Positions 33,597 to 41,830 of a stretch of DNA of 64,000 bases are shown in pieces. The stretch lies in NCBI GenBank assembly GCA_017513125.1, contig JAFWDI010000001.1, positions 62,001 to 126,000 on the forward strand. Reading direction: 5' to 3'. The stretch is from Lachnospiraceae bacterium. GTDB taxonomy: Bacteria; Bacillota; Clostridia; Lachnospirales; Lachnospiraceae. Position numbers and translations under genes: made by a program. The notes beneath the pieces were generated by a model. The model made no database searches. It saw nothing but the letters and a program-made list of their open reading frames with translations, and was not told where the DNA came from. Every line of letters starts with the position of its first letter. Positions within the stretch are counted from its first letter, which is position 1.

Positions 33597-35036
33597 TTAC
33601 TCATCCAGCAGCTCCGCCAGCATCCGGTTCACGGTGCCGGGATCCGCCTTCCCCTTCATGGCCTTCATGGTCTGGCCGACCAAAGCGCCGATCGCCTTCT
33701 TTTTTCCGCCCTTATAGTCCGCGACGGACTTCGGGTTATCCGCGATCACCTGCTCGATGACCGCGCGCAGGGCGTCGTCGTCCTGCTCCATGATCAGGCC
33801 CTTCTCCTCGACGTAGGCGGCCGGGTCCACAGCCTCGCGGAACATGGCCTCGAAGACCTCGCGGGAAGTCGGACGATTGATCTTGCCCGCGTCGAGCAGA
33901 CCGATCAGCGCAGCGAGCTGCTCCGCGGTGAACTTCAGGTCGGATGCGTCGACGCCGTCCTCCTTCATCAGGCGCAGCGTGTCGACCATCAGCCAGTTCG
34001 AGACTTCCTTCGGCTTACAGCCCAGGGCCACCGCGCCCTCGAACATGTCGGCGAGCGCCTTCGTTCCGGTCAGGATGTCCGCGTCGTACTCGGGCAGCGC
34101 GTAATCGTCGATATAGCGCGCCTTCTTCTCCGCGCGCATCTCGGGCTCGCGCGACTTGATCTCCGCGAGAAACTCCTCGCTGATCTCGATCGGAGGCAGG
34201 TCGGGCTCCGGGAAATACCGGTAGTCCTGCGCGTCCTCCTTCGAGCGCATCGCGTAGCTCGCACCCTTCGCGTCGTCCCAGCGGCGGGTCTCCTGCCGCA
34301 CGGTGCCGCCGTCCTCGATCAGGTCGATCTGGCGGGCCGCCTCGGCTTCGATCGCGCGGGCAATGGCCTTAAACGAGTTCAGGTTCTTCATCTCGGTGCG
34401 GGTGCCGAACTCCTCCGCGCCCGCCTCGCGGACCGACAGGTTCACGTCGGCACGCATGGAGCCCTCCTGCATCTTGCAGTCGGACACGCCCAGATACTCG
34501 ATCGTCGACTTCAGATTCGTCAGGTAGCTGATGACCTCATCCGCCGAGCGCATGTCGGGCTCGGACACGATCTCGATCAGCGGCACGCCGCAGCGGTTAA
34601 AGTCGATCAGCGACTGACCCGTCCACTCGTCGTGGATGAGCTTTCCGGCGTCCTCCTCCATGTGGATCTCGTGCAGGCGGATGAACTTCTCGCCGCCGTC
34701 CTTCGTCTCGATCGTCACGCCGCCGTTCCGGCAGATCGGCAGGTACAGCTGCGAGATCTGGTAGGCCTTCGGCAGGTCGGGATAAAAGTAGTTCTTCCGG
34801 TCGAACTTGCACTTCCGCGTGATGTCGCAGCCGAGCGCCAGGCCCACGGCCGCCGCGAACTCGACGACCTTTTTATTCAGCGTGGGCAATGTCCCGGGCA
34901 TGCCCGAGCACACCGGGCAGCAGTGCGTGTTCGGCTCTCCGCCGAACTCCGTCGTGCACCCGCAGAAGATCTTCGTCTTCGTGGCCAGCTCGACATGGAC
35001 TTCCAGGCCGATCACGATCTCATATTCTTTACTCAT
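33597..35036 (-). CDS. gatB: Asp-tRNA(Asn)/Glu-tRNA(Gln) amidotransferase subunit B
   Basis: Kinase/tRNA-binding subunit of GatCAB, which corrects mischarged tRNA. The 479-residue product has YEIVIGLEVHVELATKTKIFC, CPVCSGMPGTLP (zinc site), KCKFDRKNYFYPDLPKAYQISQ split across the usual block, EEDAGKLIHD, and a C-terminal YqeY-like tail domain. Start overlaps the gatA stop (ATGA). Confidence 0.97.
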   Translation of the reverse strand: MSKEYEIVIGLEVHVELATKTKIFCGCTTEFGGEPNTHCCPVCSGMPGTLPTLNKKVVEFAAAVGLALGCDITRKCKFDRKNYFYPDLPKAYQISQLYLPICRNGGVTIETKDGGEKFIRLHEIHMEEDAGKLIHDEWTGQSLIDFNRCGVPLIEIVSEPDMRSADEVISYLTNLKSTIEYLGVSDCKMQEGSMRADVNLSVREAGAEEFGTRTEMKNLNSFKAIARAIEAEAARQIDLIEDGGTVRQETRRWDDAKGASYAMRSKEDAQDYRYFPEPDLPPIEISEEFLAEIKSREPEMRAEKKARYIDDYALPEYDADILTGTKALADMFEGAVALGCKPKEVSNWLMVDTLRLMKEDGVDASDLKFTAEQLAALIGLLDAGKINRPTSREVFEAMFREAVDPAAYVEEKGLIMEQDDDALRAVIEQVIADNPKSVADYKGGKKKAIGALVGQTMKAMKGKADPGTVNRMLAELLDE

Positions 35037-36505
35037 GCCCGGCCTCCTTTCCGCTCCTTCGCGGCCTGCTCATAGGTATACGCCGCGCGGATGATCGTCT
35101 TATCGCAGAACGTGTTCCCGAGGATCTGCATTCCGATCGGCAGGCCCTTCGCGTCCTGCCCCACCGGCACCGTGATGCCGGGCAGGCCCGCCAGGTTCAC
35201 GGAGACCGTGTAGATGTCGCTCAGGTACATCTTCAGCGGGTCGGACAGGCTCTCGCCCTTCTTCGGTGCGGTCGTCGGAGCCGCCGGCGCGAGAATCACG
35301 TCGTACTTTGCGAAGGCCTCGTCGAACGCCTTCTTAATGCAGGCGCGGACCTTCAGCGCTTTATTATAATACGCGTCGTAATAACCCGAACTCAGCACGA
35401 ACGCGCCGATCATCAGCCGGCGCTTCACCTCGGTGCCGAAGCCCTCGGAACGGCTGCGCTTATAGATGTCCTGCAGATCCTCGAAGCGCTCCGTGCGGTA
35501 GCCGTACTTCACGCCGTCGAAGCGCGACAGGTTCGAGCTGCACTCCGCCATGGCAATGACGTAGTAAGCCGGAATCGCATAATCGACCATCGGCAGGTCG
35601 AACTCCTCGATCTCGGCGCCCTCCGCGCGCAGCACCTCCGCCGCGGCGAGGACCGCCTCCTTCACTTCATGGTCCAGACCCTCGCCGAAATACGAGGACG
35701 GGATGCCGATCTTCATGCCCTTCACGTCGCGCACGAGCGCATCGGTATAATGCATATCGATCGCGGGATCGCCCGCGGAAGTCGAATCGCGCTCGTCATG
35801 TCCCGCAATGGTCTCGAGGACCGCCGCGCAGTCTGAGACCGTGTGCGCCAGGGGGCCGATCTGGTCGAGCGAGGATCCGTAGGCGATCAGTCCGTAGCGC
35901 GAGACCGCGCCGTAGGTGGGCTTCATGCCGACGACGCCGCAGTAGCTCGCGGGCTGGCGAATGGATCCGCCGGTGTCGGTGCCCAGCGCGTAAGGCGCCA
36001 GATAAGCGCCGACCGCCGCGGCCGAGCCGCCCGACGAACCGCCGGGAACGTGCTCCGGGTCCACGGGGTTCCCGGTCGGGCCGAAATACGAAGTCTCGGT
36101 CGTGCTGCCCATGGCGAACTCGTCCATGTTCGCCTTTCCGAGGATGACCGCGCCGGCGTCCAGCAGTTTCTGCACCGCGGTCGCGGTGTAGGGCGGACGG
36201 AAGTTATAGAGGATCTTCGAAGCGCAGGTCGTCAGCAGTCCCTTCGTGCAGAGGTTATCCTTCAGCGCGACGGGGACGCCGGCGAGCGGGCCGGTCAGTT
36301 CGCCGGCCTCGATCTTCGCCTGCACTTCTGCGGCGCGGGCGCGGGCCTCGTCGGCCAGCACCGTGATGTAGCTGTGGAAACGGCCGTCCTCCGCCGCGAT
36401 CTTCTCCAGATACGCGTCGACCGCCTCGGGCGAGGTCGTGCGGCCTTCCTTTATGGCCTGTCCCAGCTCGAGCGCGGACAGGGAAATGATCTCAGATGCA
36501 GTCAT
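35033..36505 (-). CDS. gatA: Asp-tRNA(Asn)/Glu-tRNA(Gln) amidotransferase subunit A
   Basis: Amidase subunit that releases ammonia from glutamine. I start at ATG 36503-36505 with GGAG six bases ahead (490 residues), not at the TTG four codons upstream. The amidase signature is complete: VALKDNLCTKG (catalytic Lys), GGSSGGSAAAVGAYLAPYALGTDTGG split across the Ser/cis-Ser region, and GYRTERFEDLQDIYKRSRSE. Middle gene of gatC-gatA-gatB, overlapping gatB by 4 bases. Confidence 0.96.
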   Translation of the reverse strand: MTASEIISLSALELGQAIKEGRTTSPEAVDAYLEKIAAEDGRFHSYITVLADEARARAAEVQAKIEAGELTGPLAGVPVALKDNLCTKGLLTTCASKILYNFRPPYTATAVQKLLDAGAVILGKANMDEFAMGSTTETSYFGPTGNPVDPEHVPGGSSGGSAAAVGAYLAPYALGTDTGGSIRQPASYCGVVGMKPTYGAVSRYGLIAYGSSLDQIGPLAHTVSDCAAVLETIAGHDERDSTSAGDPAIDMHYTDALVRDVKGMKIGIPSSYFGEGLDHEVKEAVLAAAEVLRAEGAEIEEFDLPMVDYAIPAYYVIAMAECSSNLSRFDGVKYGYRTERFEDLQDIYKRSRSEGFGTEVKRRLMIGAFVLSSGYYDAYYNKALKVRACIKKAFDEAFAKYDVILAPAAPTTAPKKGESLSDPLKMYLSDIYTVSVNLAGLPGITVPVGQDAKGLPIGMQILGNTFCDKTIIRAAYTYEQAAKERKGGRA

Positions 36506-36518
36506 AGTGTTCTCCAAA

Positions 36519-36812
36519 TCAATTAAACGTCGGCGGCACGACGGCGCAGCCGTCCTGCTCCTCGGGGGCGTTCGAAAGGATGTTCTCGCGGTCGGGGCCG
36601 TTTATCACGACGTCCTCGCGGAATACGTTCTTCACCGGGTTTACATGCGACATGGGCTCGACGTCTTCCGTGTCCAGCTCGTTCATCGTATCCATGTAGC
36701 CCAGGATCTCCTCCAGGTCCTTCTTCGTCCGCTCCTTCTCGGCTTCGGAAAGCTCGAGCTTCGCGAGCGCCGCCACGTATTCGACGGTCTGATCGGTAAT
36801 GCTTACAGCCAT
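36519..36812 (-). CDS. gatC: Asp-tRNA(Asn)/Glu-tRNA(Gln) amidotransferase subunit C
   Basis: Small subunit that stabilises GatA. True start is ATG 36810-36812 behind AGGAGGCCCC, giving 97 residues: [45 protein letters not shown] and a C-terminal [20 protein letters not shown]. The open frame runs on upstream but is not coding. First gene of the operon. Confidence 0.96.
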   Translation of the reverse strand: MAVSITDQTVEYVAALAKLELSEAEKERTKKDLEEILGYMDTMNELDTEDVEPMSHVNPVKNVFREDVVINGPDRENILSNAPEEQDGCAVVPPTFN

Positions 36813-37031
36813 GGGGCCTCCTTTTGCAATGCTTTCGCTATGCTTTTTATAGTACTTCCGCGCCGCGGGAGACCCCCGCGTCCGCGAAATGCATATAATC
36901 GGTAGTAGTTTAGCATTTTTCGCCTGAAAAATCACTCTTTCGGGGCAAATCAAAATAAGGTATATTTAATTAGTTTGAAAGAACAGATGCGGGCCTGCCG
37001 AAAAAGGTCCGGAAAGATAAGGAGTCAGATC

Positions 37032-38414
37032 ATGAAAAATTATGATGTTGTCATTGTCGGAGCGGGCCCCGGCGGCATCTTCTGCGCCTACGAGCTCGAG
37101 AAGCTCGACCCCTCCCTGAAGATCGCGGTGTTCGAATCCGGAAACCGGCTGGAGAAGAGACATTGCCCGATCGACGGAGATAAAATAAAGAGCTGCATCA
37201 AATGCCCGGTCTGCGCCATCATGAGCGGCTTCGGCGGCGCGGGCGCGTTCTCCGACGGAAAGTATAACATCACGAACGACTTCGGCGGCACGCTCTACGA
37301 GCACATCGGGAAGGAAAAGGCTCTCGAGCTCATGCACTACGTCGATACGATCAACTGCGCGCACGGCGGAGCCGAGACGAAGATGTACTCGACCGCGGGC
37401 ACCGACCTGAAGAAGGTCTGCCTGCAGAATAAATTAAAGCTTCTCGACGCGCAGGTGCGCCATCTGGGCACCGACGTGAACTACACCGTGCTCGAAAACA
37501 TCTTCGCGGAGCTCGAGCCGAAGGTCGACTTCTTCTTCCGCACACCCGTCGAGAGCGTCGAGAAGACTGAGAACGGATATGTCGTGCGCTATCAGGAGAG
37601 CGGGCAGCCCGCCGAGGCGTCCTGCCGCGAATGCGTGATCTCGGTCGGCCGCAGCGGCTCGAAGTGGATGGAGCAGCTCTGCCGGAACATGGGCATCGAG
37701 ACGCACTCGAACCGCGTCGACATCGGCGTGCGCGTCGAGCTGCCCGCGGTGATCTTCTCCGCGCTCACCGACGAGCTTTACGAGTCGAAGATCACCTACC
37801 GCACCGAGGTCTATGAGGATAACGTCCGCACGTTCTGCATGAACCCGCGCGGCGTCGTCGTAAACGAAAACACGAACGGGATCGTCACCGTGAACGGCCA
37901 CAGCTATAACGACCCCGCCCTCCACACCGAGAACACCAACTTCGCGCTGCTGGTGTCGAAGCATTTCTCGGAGCCGTTCGAGGATTCGAACGGTTACGGC
38001 GAGAGCATTGCCCGCCTGTCGAACATGCTCGGCGGCGGCGTGATCCTGCAGCGTTTCGGCGACCTGATCCGCGGACGCCGCACGAACTGGAAGCGTGTGG
38101 AAGAGTCCACGACGCGGCCGACCCTGCAGGCGACCCCCGGTGACCTGAGCCTGGTGCTGCCGAAGCGCATCCTCGACGACATCGTCGAGATGATCTACGC
38201 GCTGGACAAGATCGCGCCCGGCACGGCGAACGACGACACGCTGCTCTACGGCGTCGAAGTGAAGTTCTATAACATGGAAGTCGCGATCGACGAGAACCTT
38301 GAGACCGCGCATAAGGGCCTGTACGTCATCGGCGACGGCAGCGGCGTGACGCACTCGCTGTCGCACGCGTCGGCGAGCGGCGTGTACGTGGCGCGGAAGA
38401 TTGCAGAGGTGTAA
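37032..38414 (+). CDS. FAD-dependent oxidoreductase (COG2509-like) with a Cys cluster
   Basis: Uncharacterised flavoprotein. From ATG 37032 (AAGGAG ahead) it is 460 residues. It has the dinucleotide-binding VVIVGAGPGGIFCAYELE, then HCPIDGDKIKSCIKCPVC (Cys45, 55, 58, 61) and GFGGAGAFSDGKYN, and a C-terminal FAD-binding YVIGDGSGVTHSLSHASASG. This is the layout of the uncharacterised FAD-dependent dehydrogenases of COG2509; the Cys cluster could hold a metal or iron-sulfur centre. Single-gene unit followed by a strong terminator. Substrate unknown. Confidence 0.87.
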   Translation: MKNYDVVIVGAGPGGIFCAYELEKLDPSLKIAVFESGNRLEKRHCPIDGDKIKSCIKCPVCAIMSGFGGAGAFSDGKYNITNDFGGTLYEHIGKEKALELMHYVDTINCAHGGAETKMYSTAGTDLKKVCLQNKLKLLDAQVRHLGTDVNYTVLENIFAELEPKVDFFFRTPVESVEKTENGYVVRYQESGQPAEASCRECVISVGRSGSKWMEQLCRNMGIETHSNRVDIGVRVELPAVIFSALTDELYESKITYRTEVYEDNVRTFCMNPRGVVVNENTNGIVTVNGHSYNDPALHTENTNFALLVSKHFSEPFEDSNGYGESIARLSNMLGGGVILQRFGDLIRGRRTNWKRVEESTTRPTLQATPGDLSLVLPKRILDDIVEMIYALDKIAPGTANDDTLLYGVEVKFYNMEVAIDENLETAHKGLYVIGDGSGVTHSLSHASASGVYVARKIAEV

Positions 38415-38466
38415 CTGTGCGAGGCGGCGAACCATCTCGTTCGGGAAACACAGCCGAAACAGAAAA

Positions 38467-38492
38467 GCAAGGGGCATGCCCCTTGCTTTTTT
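38467..38492. terminator. Terminator after the flavoprotein gene
   Basis: A 20-base perfect palindrome (38467-38486; GCAAGGGG arm) followed by six T bases. Also near the end of the convergent hydrolase gene. Confidence 0.88.
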
Positions 38493-38512
38493 CGATATGA
38501 TCATTCACGATC

Positions 38513-39514
38513 TCAATTCAGATATTCCGTAAAGAACGTCTCCATCTTATCGAAAGGAATCGCATCCTTTCCGCCGCCGTCATACAGGTCCGTGTGGCTC
38601 GCGCCCGGGATCAGATACAGTTCCTTATTCTCCGCATACCTGCTGTCCTTCACCATGTTCGCGTAGGCGTCTTTCCCGAAGTAGCACGAGTGCGCCTTGT
38701 CTCCGTGGACGATCAGGACCGCGCTGCGGATCTCGTTCGAGTACTGCAGGATCGGCTGGTTCAGGAACGACTCGCAGCCGATCACGGTCCAGCCGTCGTT
38801 CGAATTCCCGGAGCGGACATGATATCCGCGCGGGGTCTTATAGTAGTCATAGTAATCCGCCACGAACCAGGGCGCGTCCTCCGGAAGCGGGTCGACCACG
38901 CCGCCGGCCTGCTGATACGCACCGGCTTTCAGATCCGCGAGCCGCTGCGCGCACAGGGCCGCGCGCTTCTCATACCGCGCCTCCTCGCTGTCTTCGGAGT
39001 CGAAGTATCCCTTCGCGTTTACGCGCGTCATGTCGTACATGGTCGAAGCCACCGTCGCCTTCACACGGGTGTCGAGGGCCGCGGCATTGATCGCCATGCC
39101 GCCCCAGCCACAGATGCCGATGATCCCGATGCGGTCCGGGTCAGCCAGCTCGTGCAGCGAGAGGAAGTCCACTGCCGCCATGAAATCCTCGGTGTTGATG
39201 TCGGGCGACGCCATCCGGCGGGGCTCGCCGCCGCTCTCGCCGGTGAACGAGGGATCGAAAGCCAGGGTCAGGAAGCCGCGCTCCGCCATGGTCTGGGCGT
39301 AGAGGCCCGAACACTGTTCCTTCACGGCGCCGAACGGTCCGCTGACCGCGATGGCCGGAAGCCGCCCTTCCGCGCCCTTAGGCACGTAGAGATCCGCCGC
39401 CAGCGTGATGCCGTAGCGGTTCACGAATGTGACCTTGCTGTGATCGACCTTATCGCTTTTTCGGAACGTCTTATCCCACTCCTGCACCAGTTTCAGCTCT
39501 TCTTTTTTCATCAT
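38513..39514 (-). CDS. Alpha/beta hydrolase with a cysteine nucleophile
   Basis: Predicted cytoplasmic hydrolase of the dienelactone-hydrolase/YcjY-like group. The 333-residue product has the nucleophile elbow GICGWGG with Cys135 in place of Ser, LTLAFDPSFTGESGG ahead of it, the acid region VLIVHGDKAHS and the catalytic His in GASHTDLYD. Starts with two ATG codons behind AGGAGGAACAGG. Divergent from the MerR regulator, whose operator-like dyad lies in its promoter, so it is the likely target. Substrate unknown. Confidence 0.85.
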   Translation of the reverse strand: MMKKEELKLVQEWDKTFRKSDKVDHSKVTFVNRYGITLAADLYVPKGAEGRLPAIAVSGPFGAVKEQCSGLYAQTMAERGFLTLAFDPSFTGESGGEPRRMASPDINTEDFMAAVDFLSLHELADPDRIGIIGICGWGGMAINAAALDTRVKATVASTMYDMTRVNAKGYFDSEDSEEARYEKRAALCAQRLADLKAGAYQQAGGVVDPLPEDAPWFVADYYDYYKTPRGYHVRSGNSNDGWTVIGCESFLNQPILQYSNEIRSAVLIVHGDKAHSCYFGKDAYANMVKDSRYAENKELYLIPGASHTDLYDGGGKDAIPFDKMETFFTEYLN

Positions 39515-39551
39515 GTCCTGTTCCTCCTGCGGATTTTGTATTACAATACAG

Positions 39552-39582
39552 ACGATAATACCTGAACCTGACTTCAGGTCAA
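39552..39582 (-). promoter_or_regulatory. MerR-type promoter with internal dyad
   Basis: ACCTGAA-6-TTCAGGT (39560-39579) is a perfect dyad lying between a minus-strand -35, TTGACC (39577-39582), and -10 candidates TATTAT (16-base spacer) or TATCGT (39552-39557, 19-base spacer). A dyad in a long spacer is the typical MerR-family architecture. It would drive the hydrolase. Confidence 0.7.
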
Positions 39583-39603
39583 GGTCTTTTTCGGGGGTCT
39601 TAT

Positions 39604-40443
39604 ATGTATACCATCGGACAAGTATCGGAAATGTTCTCTCTCCCGGTCTCGACGCTGCGCTATTACGACCGCGAGGGGCTTCTGCCCGGCATGGAGCGTC
39701 AGTCCGGCATACGAAAGTTCGGCGAGCAGCAGCTCGAGGCGCTCCGCGTCATCGAGTGCCTGAAAGCCTCCGGGCTGGAGATCCGCGAGATCCGGCAGTT
39801 TATGGCCTGGTGTGCCGAAGGGCCCTCCACCTACCCGCAGCGCAGGCAGCTGTTCGAGGCCCGGAAAGCCGCGGTCGAGGAAGAGATGCGGCGGCTGGAA
39901 GAGACACTGGCCATGGTGCGGTTCAAGTGCTGGTACTATGACACTGCCATAAAGGAAGGCGGCGAGGACGGCACGCTGGCCGGCATTCCGGAAACGCTCC
40001 CGCCGGAGATCCGCGCGCTGTATGACCGCTGTCACGCGGCGGAGACCGAGGCGGCGGAAGGCGGGTCCGCGGAAAGCAGTGCGGCGGAAAGCGGAAAAAA
40101 AAGCAGCGCTCCCGCAGCGCCGCTGTCCTTCATCCCGGCCATCCCCGCGAAGGAGTCGGTCACACGCGGCGAGCCCCTGAACGTGCTCGGCGGCGCAGCC
40201 AACGACGGCCCCGCCCGCACCGCGGAGATCACGGTATGGGGCAGGGCCGACGATGATTGGAAAGCGCTCCTGACCGCATCCGAGGAGATCGCCGCCGGGG
40301 AGCATAAACATCTGTACTACACGCTGACTCCCGAGATGATCGCCTCCGCTTCCGCGTCAGGCGAGGTCGAGGAGCTCGAACTTCTGATCTCGGACCGGAA
40401 GCCCGGGCCGGGGCAGACCGGAAAGTTCGTGTTTATCGACTGA
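39604..40443 (+). CDS. MerR-family regulator with an additional C-terminal domain
   Basis: Transcription regulator. The 279-residue product starts with the MerR winged helix (YTIGQVSEMFSLPVSTLRYY, GLLPG, IRKFGEQQLEALRVIECLK) and a helical dimerisation region to about residue 115. Family members usually end near 120-150; here an Ala/Ser/Glu-rich linker (about 140-165) is followed by about 110 residues with beta character (TAEITVWGRADDDWKALL, HLYYTLTPEMI, VEELELLISDRKPG). This may be a ligand-binding domain, not recognised. GGGGG ribosome-binding site six bases ahead of the ATG. Its 3' end overlaps that of the TIR-kinase gene by 11 bases. Confidence 0.85.
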   Translation: MYTIGQVSEMFSLPVSTLRYYDREGLLPGMERQSGIRKFGEQQLEALRVIECLKASGLEIREIRQFMAWCAEGPSTYPQRRQLFEARKAAVEEEMRRLEETLAMVRFKCWYYDTAIKEGGEDGTLAGIPETLPPEIRALYDRCHAAETEAAEGGSAESSAAESGKKSSAPAAPLSFIPAIPAKESVTRGEPLNVLGGAANDGPARTAEITVWGRADDDWKALLTASEEIAAGEHKHLYYTLTPEMIASASASGEVEELELLISDRKPGPGQTGKFVFID

Positions 40444-41755
40444 AGAACCGGCGGATGCCGCGTTTCCTCGCCAGTTTCTGCGAAAGCTTATCGATATGAT
40501 CCAGATCATACTGCATCTCCCGCAGGTCCTGATAGCGGTCCTCCGGGTTTCGTTCCATGCACTTCCCGATGATATACTCCAGCCCTAAAGACACGTGCGG
40601 GTTCTTTTGTCTGATCGGGTAGATCGCATAGGGCGGCTGGGACGGATCCTTTCCGATCACCAGGGCATACAGCGTCATCCCCAGAGCGTAGATATCCGTT
40701 CTCTTATCGATCACGCCCTCATATTTCTCCGGTGCGGCATAATAAGTGGTGCCTATCCGGGCAGTGTCTTCATCCGGATACGCGGAATACTCCAGCGCCG
40801 TCCCGAAATCGATCAGAGAGATCTTTCCGTCAGACTTCAGCATAATATTTCTCGGATGAATGTCGTTATGAATGATCGCCGGGATCTGCGTGTGCAGATA
40901 ACCCAGCACGCCGCAGAGCTGTCCGGCCCACTCGATCACACGCACCTCGCTTACGGCTCCCTGCTCTGCGATAACACGGCTGAGGGGAACGCCCTCGATA
41001 TAATCCATGACCACCATAAGATAACGGTCCGTCTGAATCATGTCTGCTATGGAGGGCAGTCCGGGATGGCTCAGCCTGTTCAGGATACTGATCTCGACTG
41101 AGACCCTGGCCGCAAACCGGCTGAAGTTCTCTTCGGTGTTCTCAATGATCTTTACTGCCCACTTTTTCTTCGTTATGACATGCTCCGCCAGATACACCCT
41201 GGCAAAAATGCCCGAGCCCAGCATGCTGACGATCCGGTACTTCCCATCGATCACGGAGCCGGGCCCCAGGTCCTTTTCGGGCATCTCCGATGCGGCGGGA
41301 AGGCCCCTGTCTTCCGTCTGATCGACAGCCGCCTCTTCGCAGACTGTCTCACCGCTCTCCGTATAGGCAGTCACACTGCGGAGCAGTTTCTTTATGTCCT
41401 CGGAGTCCTGAACGATCTTCTGAACCGCCACGACCTGATCCGTAGATATATATAATTCAAATTCATCGTTCAGGATCACATCTTCGATCCGGACGGGAAT
41501 CACCGGCTTACGGTAGTTCACCGCCCGTTCGACTTCCTTAGCGACCCAGACAGAGTTCTGCGCGTCCTGGGAGAGCATCAGCAAAAGGCACGCGCACTCT
41601 TTCACGGCGCGGTTTATCACCTGTGCATATTTACTCCCCGGGGGAATATCCCCCGGGGCCATCCATGTCTCAATGCCTTTGCACTTTAACAGCTCTCTCA
41701 TCGCATCTGCCGATGCCTGATTTTTCGTACTGTAACTGATAAAAACGTATCCCAT
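40433..41755 (-). CDS. TIR domain fused to a Ser/Thr protein kinase
   Basis: Cytoplasmic signalling protein of unusual make-up, 440 residues. N-terminal TIR_2-type domain (about 1-130): YVFISYSTKNQ, WMAPGDIPPGSKY (BB-loop) and WVAKEVERA with Glu74 in the position of the NAD-hydrolysing glutamate. A linker of about 40 residues follows, then a Hanks-type kinase (about 172-425): LGSGIFARVYLAEH, Lys202 in WAVKII, Glu221, catalytic loop HNDIHPRNIM (Asp298, Asn303; HRD Arg is Asn and the usual Lys is His), DFG (316-318), AAPEKYEG. No membrane helix. The ATG has only a weak GAGAAC site. Function unknown; could be an NAD-consuming effector controlled by phosphorylation, or a phospho-signalling adaptor. 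Confidence 0.92.
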   Translation of the reverse strand: MGYVFISYSTKNQASADAMRELLKCKGIETWMAPGDIPPGSKYAQVINRAVKECACLLLMLSQDAQNSVWVAKEVERAVNYRKPVIPVRIEDVILNDEFELYISTDQVVAVQKIVQDSEDIKKLLRSVTAYTESGETVCEEAAVDQTEDRGLPAASEMPEKDLGPGSVIDGKYRIVSMLGSGIFARVYLAEHVITKKKWAVKIIENTEENFSRFAARVSVEISILNRLSHPGLPSIADMIQTDRYLMVVMDYIEGVPLSRVIAEQGAVSEVRVIEWAGQLCGVLGYLHTQIPAIIHNDIHPRNIMLKSDGKISLIDFGTALEYSAYPDEDTARIGTTYYAAPEKYEGVIDKRTDIYALGMTLYALVIGKDPSQPPYAIYPIRQKNPHVSLGLEYIIGKCMERNPEDRYQDLREMQYDLDHIDKLSQKLARKRGIRRFFSR

Positions 41756-41757
41756 GT

Positions 41758-41805
41758 TCTCGTTCCGGCTTCAGGTGCAACACTCTCGTTCCGGTAATCA
41801 TTATA
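41758..41805 (-). promoter_or_regulatory. -10 box and 11-bp direct repeats ahead of the TIR-kinase gene
   Basis: Minus-strand TATAAT (41800-41805) lies 45 bases ahead of the ATG, without a recognisable -35. Between it and the start the 11-mer TCTCGTTCCGG occurs twice (41758-41768, 41784-41794), 26 bases apart. The copies may bind a regulator or be chance. Confidence 0.4.
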
Positions 41806-41830
41806 CACCATACCCGAAGCCGGCAGCCAG

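Noticed and set aside
40433-41755. TIR-kinase as part of a defence island
   Set aside because: Neighbours are a MerR/hydrolase pair, a SIMPL lipoprotein and an ABC exporter; no restriction, toxin, CRISPR or phage gene is near. A defence role is left as a hypothesis only.
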